From an uncultured cyanobacterium (lineage in GTDB: Bacteria > Cyanobacteriota > Cyanobacteriia > PCC-6307 > Cyanobiaceae), in assembly GCA_903934745.1 (NCBI GenBank), contig CAIZOZ010000077.1, forward strand, positions 1-7,944: a stretch of 7,944 nucleotides of DNA. Direction: 5' to 3'. Below are positions 1 to 5,168 of the stretch, piece by piece. The first letter of the stretch is position 1. Every line of letters starts with the position of its first letter. The notes under the pieces are model-generated. The model did not search any database, was not told where the DNA came from, and worked only from the letters and a program-made list of their open reading frames with translations. Made by a program: the position numbers and the translations under genes.

Positions 1-328
1 CGGGAGCCTGAGCACCCAGCTGCAGCTCCGGGCGACCGAGGGTCCCGATCTCGCGCTTGATCCGCACCTTGAACCGATGGAACACCGGCTCGGCCGCCTC
101 GCTGTACTTCGGCTCCAGTGAGGCCAGGCGGGGATCGGAGCGCAGCAGTGCCACCAGGGCCTCCACGGCAGCCCGATCGCCACTCACGGTGCCGTTGATG
201 CCCTCCGCAGCCAGCAGCACCGTGCCACGCAGAGCAACCGCCGCACCCAGCTCCAGCAGCCGCTGCCGCCAGAGGGGCAGCTCCTCCAGGGCCAACGGCA
301 CGAAGCGATAAAAGCTGATAACCCGCAT
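1..328 (-). CDS. trhO: tRNA uridine(34) hydroxylase TrhO (YceA family), N-terminal part
   Basis: The 109 complete residues present are the N-terminal domain of the rhodanese-related protein formerly called YceA and now TrhO, which hydroxylates uridine 34 of certain tRNAs on the way to 5-methoxyuridine-type modification. The start MRVISFYRFVPL, the family signature AEGINGT at residues 41-47, and the FHRFKVRIKREI stretch at 83-94 (the usual F-x-x-x-K-V-x-x-K-x-E-I pattern) support the call. The gene is cut by the left edge: about two thirds, including the rhodanese domain with its cysteine, lies outside. The ATG start at 328 is 6 bases downstream of the bioB stop, so it is probably translated from the same mRNA. 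No strong ribosome binding site is visible. The family is confident; whether the catalytic cysteine is intact cannot be judged. Confidence 0.9.
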   Translation of the reverse strand, partial: MRVISFYRFVPLALEELPLWRQRLLELGAAVALRGTVLLAAEGINGTVSGDRAAVEALVALLRSDPRLASLEPKYSEAAEPVFHRFKVRIKREIGTLGRPELQLGAQAP

Positions 329-334
329 GGCCGC

Positions 335-1324
335 TCAGCCCCGGGCGGCCGTAGGCGCCGGGCCGGTGGCCCCGGCGGCCGCCTCCAGCCGCACGCCGGC
401 GGCCGCCAGCAGAGCCTGATCAGCAAGCACGTCCGGGTTGCCGGTGGTGAGCAGGGTGTCGCCGTAAAAAATGGAATCGGCCCCGGCCAGCAGGCAGAGA
501 ATCTGGGCTTCGCGGTTCAGCTGCTGGCGGCCGGCACTGAGTCGCACCCGGCTATGGGGCATGAGGATGCGGGCGGTGGCCACCATGCGCACCAGCTCAA
601 GCGGATCCACCGGCGGCAGATCTTCTAGCGGGGTGCCCTCCACCGCCACCAGGGCGTTGATCGGCACGCTCTCGGGGTGGGGATCAAGCGTGGCCAGCAC
701 CTGCAGCAGGCCAGCCCGGTCGGTGCTGCTCTCCCCCATGCCGATGATGCCGCCACAGCAGAGGGTGATACCGGCGGCACGCACCCGGCTGAGCGTTTCC
801 AGCCGTTCGGCGTAGGTGCGGGTGCTGATGATCTGGTCGTAGTGCTCCGGACTGGTGTCGAGGTTGTGGTTGTAGGCGGTGAGACCGGCCTCAGCCAGCT
901 GCTGGGCCTGGTGGTCGCTGAGCATGCCGGCGGTGACGCAGGCCTCCAGCCCCAGCTCCCGCACGCCCCGCACCATGGCGAGCATGGCCTCGAAGGGAGC
1001 GCCATCGCGGATTTCACGCCAGGCCCAACCCATGCAGAAGCGATGGGCGCCGGCCTCCCGGGCCGCCCGGGCCCGCGCCAGTACGGGCCCCACCTCAAGC
1101 TCCGGCCGGCCGCTGACGTCGGCGCTGTGGTGCATCGACTGGGGGCAGTAGGCGCAGTCCTCCTCGCAGCCCCCGGTCTTGACGCTGAGCAAGGAGGCCA
1201 GCTGCACGTGATAGCCAGGGTTCGCCGATCGATGCACCTGCTGGGCCTGCCAGAGCAGATCCATCAGAGGCTGATCGAGCAGGGCCTGGATCTCGGATCG
1301 AGACCAGTCGTGACGGGTGATCAT
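335..1324 (-). CDS. bioB: Biotin synthase BioB
   Basis: This radical S-adenosylmethionine enzyme inserts sulfur into dethiobiotin in the last step of biotin synthesis. The 329 residues match normal BioB length. The radical SAM cysteines form CEEDCAYC (C53, C57, C60). The cysteines expected to hold the second, sulfur-donating [2Fe-2S] cluster are C97 (RFCMG), C129 (EACVTAGM) and C189 (LCCGGIIGMGE), and the conserved arginine lies in VRLSAGR near 261. YNHNLDTS at 151-158 and SIFYGDTLLTT at 284-294 are further signatures. The position after the third cluster cysteine is also cysteine (C190), where E. coli has serine. The C-terminus (about 305-329) is an alanine-rich tail. The start ATG overlaps the uppS stop by 4 bases (ATGA), which suggests translational coupling. 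Other biotin genes are absent from the window, so bioB is separated from the rest of its pathway here. Confidence 0.97.
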   Translation of the reverse strand: MITRHDWSRSEIQALLDQPLMDLLWQAQQVHRSANPGYHVQLASLLSVKTGGCEEDCAYCPQSMHHSADVSGRPELEVGPVLARARAAREAGAHRFCMGWAWREIRDGAPFEAMLAMVRGVRELGLEACVTAGMLSDHQAQQLAEAGLTAYNHNLDTSPEHYDQIISTRTYAERLETLSRVRAAGITLCCGGIIGMGESSTDRAGLLQVLATLDPHPESVPINALVAVEGTPLEDLPPVDPLELVRMVATARILMPHSRVRLSAGRQQLNREAQILCLLAGADSIFYGDTLLTTGNPDVLADQALLAAAGVRLEAAAGATGPAPTAARG

Positions 1325-2097
1325 GAGGCTGCGGTGATGCCGCCGAAACGACGGGTACGGCCCTGGTAGTCCAGCAGGGCGGCGAGCAGGGCCGCCTGGT
1401 CGAAGTCCGGCCAGAGCACCTCGGTGATATGGAGCTCGGCGTAGGCCAGCTGCCAGAGCAGGAAATTACTGATGCGCTGCTCGCCGCTGGTGCGGATCAA
1501 CAGGTCGGGATCAACCTCGCCGGCGGTGAACAGTTCATCGGCAAACAGGGCCTCATCGATGGTGTCGGCATCCAGCTCACCGGCGGCAGCCCGCTGGGCC
1601 AGGCGCCGGGCCGCACGCACCAACTCCCGACGGCCGCCGTAGTTGGTGCAGACATTGAAGTGAATGCCGCCGTTGGCGGCGGTGCGGGCGGTGGCGGCGG
1701 CGATCAGATCCTGCAGGCGGCTGGGCAGGGCTTCAAGATCGCCGAGGAAGCGGATCCGCACCTGCTCCCGTTCCAGGGCCTCCAGCTCCCGGGCCAGCAC
1801 GCTCTCGAACAGCGTCATCAGAAAGGTGACCTCCTCGCCCGGACGGGTCCAGTTCTCGGTGGAGAAGGCATAGGCGGTGAGCGCACCGATGCCCCAGTCG
1901 CTGCAGAGCCGCAAGGTGCGCTTGAGGGCCTCCACACCAGCGCGATGGCCCATCACCCTGGGCAGGCCGCGCTGCCGCGCCCAGCGGCCATTGCCATCCA
2001 TGATCAATGCCACATGGGCAGGCAACCTTGTCCCATCGAGTTGCGAGGGCAAAGGCTGTTGGGGGGTGCTGGGGGTGGTCGCCAAGGCGCGACTCAT
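1321..2097 (-). CDS. uppS: Isoprenyl transferase (undecaprenyl diphosphate synthase type) UppS
   Basis: This cis-prenyltransferase adds isopentenyl diphosphate units to an allylic diphosphate to make the C55 lipid carrier used for peptidoglycan and surface polysaccharide assembly. The 258 residues fit the family. Motifs in order are HVALIMDGNGRWAR at 28-41 with the catalytic aspartate D34, AFSTENW at 77-83, FNVCTNYGGR at 147-156, DLLIRTSGE at 198-206 (diphosphate-binding arginine R202), SNFLLWQ at 210-216 and WPDF at 229-232. The first 25 residues are a non-conserved proline-rich leader. The ATG start lies in an ATGA overlap with the cdaA stop, and a weak GGAAG ribosome site sits 7 bases upstream. 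The chain length of the product cannot be read from sequence; cyanobacteria also carry related cis-prenyltransferases, so the C55 assignment is family-level. Confidence 0.96.
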   Translation of the reverse strand: MSRALATTPSTPQQPLPSQLDGTRLPAHVALIMDGNGRWARQRGLPRVMGHRAGVEALKRTLRLCSDWGIGALTAYAFSTENWTRPGEEVTFLMTLFESVLARELEALEREQVRIRFLGDLEALPSRLQDLIAAATARTAANGGIHFNVCTNYGGRRELVRAARRLAQRAAAGELDADTIDEALFADELFTAGEVDPDLLIRTSGEQRISNFLLWQLAYAELHITEVLWPDFDQAALLAALLDYQGRTRRFGGITAAS

Positions 2098-2909
2098 CCG
2101 CGGGCTTCCGGCAGGTCCGGTGGCAGGCTACGCCCAGGCGGAACCGTGGCCAGGCTATCGGTGAGCAGGTCGTGAAGGCGACTGCTGGTGATCGGTCGCT
2201 CCAGCCGGCCCTGGCGGGCCAGCGACAAGGTGCCCGTTTCTTCGGACACCACGATGCACAGGCAGCGGGCGTGACGTTCGGTGAGCCCCAGGGCGGCCAG
2301 ATGGCGGGTGCCGTAGCGGTTGAGGCCCTGGCGCGAGAGGGGCAGGATCACCCCGGCAGCAGCGATGCGGTTGTGCTGCACCAGCACCGCTCCATCGTGC
2401 AGGGGCGTGTCGGCGGCGAACAGGTTGAGCACCAGGTCCACCGAGAGCTGGGCATCAACGGGGATCCCCGGGTTGAGGAAATCCTCCGGACGCAGATCGC
2501 TGCCCAGATCGAGCACGATCAATCCGCCGCGCCGGGCCTGGGAGAGGCGACCGGCCGCCTCGGTGAGAATGCTCACCGAACCGGAGGCCAGCTGGTCCCG
2601 GCTGCGGTCAGCGAACAGCACCCCGAAGCGTCCCGTACCCAGCAACTCCATCAGCCGCCGCAGCTCCCCCTGCCAGAGAATGGCCAGGGCCATGCTGCAA
2701 GCCAGCACCAGGGCATCCACCAACTTGCTGGTCAAGGGCAGGTCGGCGTAGCGCTGCACCACCCAGGCGAGGGCCACCAGAAACAGGTAGCCCCGCAGCA
2801 ACCACAGGGTGCGCGACTCGGTGACCCGGCCTAGGAGCAACACGCCCAGAGCTGTGGCGAACAGCAGATCAAGCAGCAGGCGCAGGTCGAGGGTCTGCAG
2901 CCAGGTCAC
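2094..2909 (-). CDS. cdaA: Membrane diadenylate cyclase CdaA (DUF147/DAC domain)
   Basis: It is predicted to make cyclic di-AMP from two ATP molecules at the inner face of the cytoplasmic membrane. The 271 residues show the CdaA layout: three hydrophobic segments at about 11-27, 36-52 and 63-80, a short charged linker (GELRRLMELL, 81-90), then the DAC domain at about 100-240. Within it are TPLHDGAVLV with the DGA motif at 172-174, AAAGVILPLS at 183-192, the second signature at GTRHLAALGLTE (200-211), and VSEETGTLSLA at 221-231. The second signature reads RHL where the well-studied DAC enzymes have RHR. The start is GTG; an in-frame stop 18 bases upstream (2928-2930) leaves no earlier start, and no clear ribosome site is seen. 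It overlaps uppS by 4 bases. The C-terminal 20 residues are proline-rich and not conserved. Confidence 0.93.
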   Translation of the reverse strand: MTWLQTLDLRLLLDLLFATALGVLLLGRVTESRTLWLLRGYLFLVALAWVVQRYADLPLTSKLVDALVLACSMALAILWQGELRRLMELLGTGRFGVLFADRSRDQLASGSVSILTEAAGRLSQARRGGLIVLDLGSDLRPEDFLNPGIPVDAQLSVDLVLNLFAADTPLHDGAVLVQHNRIAAAGVILPLSRQGLNRYGTRHLAALGLTERHARCLCIVVSEETGTLSLARQGRLERPITSSRLHDLLTDSLATVPPGRSLPPDLPEARG

Positions 2910-3028
2910 GATAAAAAATCTAGAAAATCAGACGAAATTGGCACACTTTGCAACTCGAAGCAAGCCCGCTGGTTCGCTGGAACCAGGGCCTTGGGCCAGA
3001 TCTTCGTGGCAGCGCAGTACGCCTGAAC
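2910..3028. other. lysA-cdaA intergenic spacer with AT-rich cdaA leader
   Basis: The 119 bases between the lysA stop and the cdaA GTG start carry no gene. The half next to cdaA (about 2910-2950) is clearly richer in A and T than its surroundings, which would suit a promoter for the cdaA-uppS-bioB-trhO unit. On the minus strand TTGCAA followed after 17 bases by TGATTT is the best sigma70-like pair I can find, and it is weak. The other half holds a stem-loop, listed separately. Whether cdaA is transcribed only with lysA or also on its own cannot be settled from the sequence. Confidence 0.4.
2969..2986. terminator. Perfect 7-bp stem-loop between lysA and cdaA
   Basis: CTGGTTC at 2969-2975 and GAACCAG at 2980-2986 form a perfect 7-bp stem with a 4-base loop; two more C-G pairs can form below it if one G is bulged. 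In the minus-strand direction it lies 43 bases past the lysA stop. No T-run follows on either strand, so it is not a canonical intrinsic terminator. An attenuating, RNA-processing or stabilising hairpin is equally possible. Confidence 0.4.
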
Positions 3029-4450
3029 TCAACTTAACGGGGAAAGCCGCGACGGCAGCACGTCGTAGCGCAGTAGGTCTTCCGGCTGTTCCCGGCGCTG
3101 CACCAGGTCGGCCACCCCATCACGAACCAGCACCGCCGCCGGTCGCGGGATGCGGTTGTAGTTGGAGCTCATCGAAGCGTTGTAAGCGCCAGTGCCGAAC
3201 ACCGCCAGCACGTCGCCGCTGGCGGCCGGAGGCAGGGCGAGATCCTTGAACAGCACGTCGCCAGACTCACAGTGCTTACCCGCGACGGTCACGGTTTCAC
3301 TGGCCTCGGCCTGGGGCCGATCGGCCAGCACGGCGGTGTAGAGCGACTGATAGGTGATCGGCCGCGGATTGTCGCTCATGCCGCCATCCACCGACAGGTA
3401 GGTGCGCAGCCCGGCAATCTCCTTGCGGCTACCCACCGTGTACAGGGTGACGCCGGCCGTGGCCACCAGGGAGCGCCCCGGTTCACAGAGCAGGCGGGGC
3501 AGGGCCAGACCCCGCTCGCTGCAGGCCGCCACCACCGCCTCGGCCACTGTGCGCACCCAGTCCTGGATCGAGGGGGGATCATCGCCGGCCACATAACGGA
3601 TGCCGAGGCCACCTCCCACATTGAGATCAGCGCAGCCATGACCGAGGGAACGGGCCAGCTGCAGGGCGTCGGCCAGCACCGCGGCCAGATCGCGATGGGG
3701 CTCCAGCTCAAAGATCTGGGAGCCGATGTGGGCGTGCAGACCATCAAGATCGGCCCAGGGGCAAGCCGCCAGGTGGCGCAGGACGGCTTCCAGCTGGTCG
3801 GGATCGAAGCCGAACTTGCTGTCGAGATGGCCGGTGCGGATGTACTCGTGGGTATGGCATTCGATGCCGGGGGTGAAGCGCAGCAGCAGGCGCGCCCTCG
3901 CCCCCAGGGCGGGAACCATCGCCGCCAGCAGCTCAATGTCGTGCCAGTTATCCACCACCACGGTCACACCGCTGGAAACGGCCAGCTCCAGCTCCTCGGC
4001 CGACTTGTTGTTGCCATGCAGCACGATCCGCTCCGGCGGCATGCCGCCACCGAGAGCGGTCAGCAGCTCACCGGCGGAAACGGCATCGAGGCCCAGCCCC
4101 TCGGCGGCGACCAGGGCGGCAATCGCCAGCGAACTGTTGGCCTTTGAGGCATAGAGAGCCAGGGAAGGGCCTGGATAGAAGCGCTCGAGAGCCTGGCGGT
4201 AGGCCTGACAGGTGGCCCGCAGGGTGGCCTCGTCGAGCACGTAGAGCGGTGTGCCGTAGCGATGGGCCAGCTCACTCAGCTGGCAGCCACCCACTTCCAG
4301 AGCCCCCAGGGCGTCGAGCCGGGTGGTGATCGGTGCGAGGTTGCGATTGGGACTGAGCCGATCAGCGGGCAACTCGAAGCAACGATCCAGGCCGGGATCG
4401 ACTGCGGCAGCGGCGCCGGATGCCGTGGCCTCGACGGACGACAGGACCAT
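3029..4450 (-). CDS. lysA: Diaminopimelate decarboxylase LysA
   Basis: This cytosolic PLP enzyme (fold type III, alanine racemase-like barrel) decarboxylates meso-diaminopimelate to lysine, the final lysine step, and so draws on a peptidoglycan precursor. From the chosen start it has 473 residues. Key features are YASKAN with the PLP lysine K103, HGNNKS at 145-150, RFTPGIECHTHEYIRTG at 191-207, HAHIGSQI at 239-246, the phosphate-binding GGGLGI at 279-284, EPGRSLV at 323-329, the catalytic CESGD at 394-398 and GAYNASM at 421-427. The ATG at 4450 has GGAG 9 bases upstream (4460-4463, read on the minus strand). The frame stays open further upstream to 4852, but that part is antisense to rimI and has no LysA similarity. 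The first 30 or so residues are a variable leader before SPNRNLAPIT. It is divergent from rimI and upstream of cdaA. Confidence 0.96.
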   Translation of the reverse strand: MVLSSVEATASGAAAAVDPGLDRCFELPADRLSPNRNLAPITTRLDALGALEVGGCQLSELAHRYGTPLYVLDEATLRATCQAYRQALERFYPGPSLALYASKANSSLAIAALVAAEGLGLDAVSAGELLTALGGGMPPERIVLHGNNKSAEELELAVSSGVTVVVDNWHDIELLAAMVPALGARARLLLRFTPGIECHTHEYIRTGHLDSKFGFDPDQLEAVLRHLAACPWADLDGLHAHIGSQIFELEPHRDLAAVLADALQLARSLGHGCADLNVGGGLGIRYVAGDDPPSIQDWVRTVAEAVVAACSERGLALPRLLCEPGRSLVATAGVTLYTVGSRKEIAGLRTYLSVDGGMSDNPRPITYQSLYTAVLADRPQAEASETVTVAGKHCESGDVLFKDLALPPAASGDVLAVFGTGAYNASMSSNYNRIPRPAAVLVRDGVADLVQRREQPEDLLRYDVLPSRLSPLS

Positions 4451-4511
4451 GGGCAACGACTCCGAAGTGATCAGCAGTGTCCGATCGTAGGGAGCCAGAC
4501 CGCCCGGGACC
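4451..4511. promoter_or_regulatory. Divergent lysA/rimI control region
   Basis: Only 61 bases separate the two divergent starts, so promoters for both must lie here or reach into the opposite gene. On the minus strand TACGAT (4484-4489) is a fair -10 box for lysA and would give a leader of roughly 27 bases containing the GGAG ribosome site, but no convincing -35 box is spaced upstream of it. I see no clear promoter or ribosome site for rimI, whose GTG start may be leaderless or weakly translated. Confidence 0.35.
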
Positions 4512-4994
4512 GTGACCGCCGCACCGATCTCGCCCTTGCAGCCGCTCAGGCCGGACGATCTGGAGGCCTGCCTGGCCCTGGATGCCCTCGCCCTCGGCGG
4601 GCTCTGGACCCCGGGCCAATGGCAACGGGAACTGGAGGACGACCGACGCCCCGGCGTGGGGGTGCGGCAGCGGCAGGGGCTGCTGGCCATGGCCTGCGGC
4701 TGGCTGGTGGTCGACGAGCTGCACATCACCCTGGTGGCGGTGTCGCCGGAGGAGCGCCGCCGGGGTCTCGGCCAGCTGGTGCTGCAAGGGCTCCTGGCCG
4801 CCGGCCGGCGCGGCGGGGCGACACGGGCCACCCTGGAGGTGGCCAGCGGCAACAGCGCCGCTCGGGCCCTCTATGCCGGTTGCGGCTTCCGCGAGGCCGG
4901 CATCCGTCGCGGTTACTACCGCAACGGCGACGATGCCCTGATCCAATGGCTCAAGCTCGAAGCCAGTGAAACAGGATGCCAAGGGTGCGGTTAA
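4512..4994 (+). CDS. rimI: GNAT family N-acetyltransferase, RimI type
   Basis: The 160-residue protein is a single GNAT domain resembling ribosomal-protein-S18-alanine N-acetyltransferase, which acetylates a protein N-terminus using acetyl-CoA. The acceptor strand LHITLVAVSPEERRRGLG (70-87) ends in the acetyl-CoA loop R-x-x-G-x-G (R82, G85, G87). LEVASGNSAARALYAGCGF (108-126) and GIRRGYYRNGDDAL (130-143) are the typical RimI C-terminal motifs, with a tyrosine pair (Y135, Y136) in the usual place. The start is GTG; a TAG stop at 4488-4490 rules out anything much longer, and residues LRPDDLEACLALD (12-24) match the usual N-terminal strand and helix. It lies 174 bases before clpC on the same strand and is divergent from lysA. 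The exact target protein is a family inference. Confidence 0.88.
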   Translation: MTAAPISPLQPLRPDDLEACLALDALALGGLWTPGQWQRELEDDRRPGVGVRQRQGLLAMACGWLVVDELHITLVAVSPEERRRGLGQLVLQGLLAAGRRGGATRATLEVASGNSAARALYAGCGFREAGIRRGYYRNGDDALIQWLKLEASETGCQGCG

Positions 4995-5168
4995 CCGAAG
5001 ATTCCTGAGCCATAAACGATGCAATCAAAGACTCAGGATTATATTGCGTTGATCTTGAAACCCTGTGAGAGACAGGCCGATCAGCGTGTCCAGCACACCT
5101 GATCACCCCGGGCACACGCCAACGCTTTAATCCTGATAGGTTAGTGGCACTTGCACCAGGCTCTGGCC
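4995..5168 (+). promoter_or_regulatory. clpC upstream region with clustered inverted repeats
   Basis: These 174 non-coding bases separate the rimI stop from the clpC ATG. They contain three inverted repeats: TCCTGAG/CTCAGGA (5003-5009 and 5032-5038, 22-base loop), CCTGT/ACAGG (5062-5066 and 5072-5076) and GATCAG/CTGATC (5079-5084 and 5099-5104). Candidate promoter elements are weak: TTGATC/TTGAAA at 5049-5060 have no good -10 at 17 bases, and TGATAGGTT at 5134-5142 looks like an extended -10 without a -35. A ribosome site AGG (5158-5160) lies 8 bases before the ATG. The region could combine a rimI end signal with the clpC promoter or leader. Confidence 0.5.
5079..5104 (+). repeat. 10-bp bulged hairpin in the clpC leader
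   Basis: GATCAG (5079-5084) pairs perfectly with CTGATC (5099-5104). After one bulged C, GTGT (5086-5089) pairs with ACAC (5095-5098), leaving a 5-base loop. It follows the smaller CCTGT/ACAGG hairpin (5062-5076) by two bases. No T-run follows. It could be an operator-like palindrome or an RNA element. Confidence 0.45.

Noticed and set aside
677..1369. 230-codon plus-strand frame opposite bioB, and the 248- and 275-codon frames opposite uppS and cdaA
   Set aside because: They are shadows of well-identified genes, with Gly/Gln/His-rich composition and no domain.
3272..4147. 291-codon plus-strand frame opposite lysA
   Set aside because: It is antisense to clear LysA catalytic motifs and has no recognisable family.
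4451..4852. 134-residue N-terminal extension of lysA
   Set aside because: It runs antisense through most of rimI, is Arg/Ser/Pro-rich with no LysA similarity, and the ATG at 4450 has a good ribosome site.
5151..5168. TTG start adding six residues to ClpC
   Set aside because: The ATG at 5169 gives the universally conserved MFERFTEKA start and has an AGG ribosome site 8 bases upstream.
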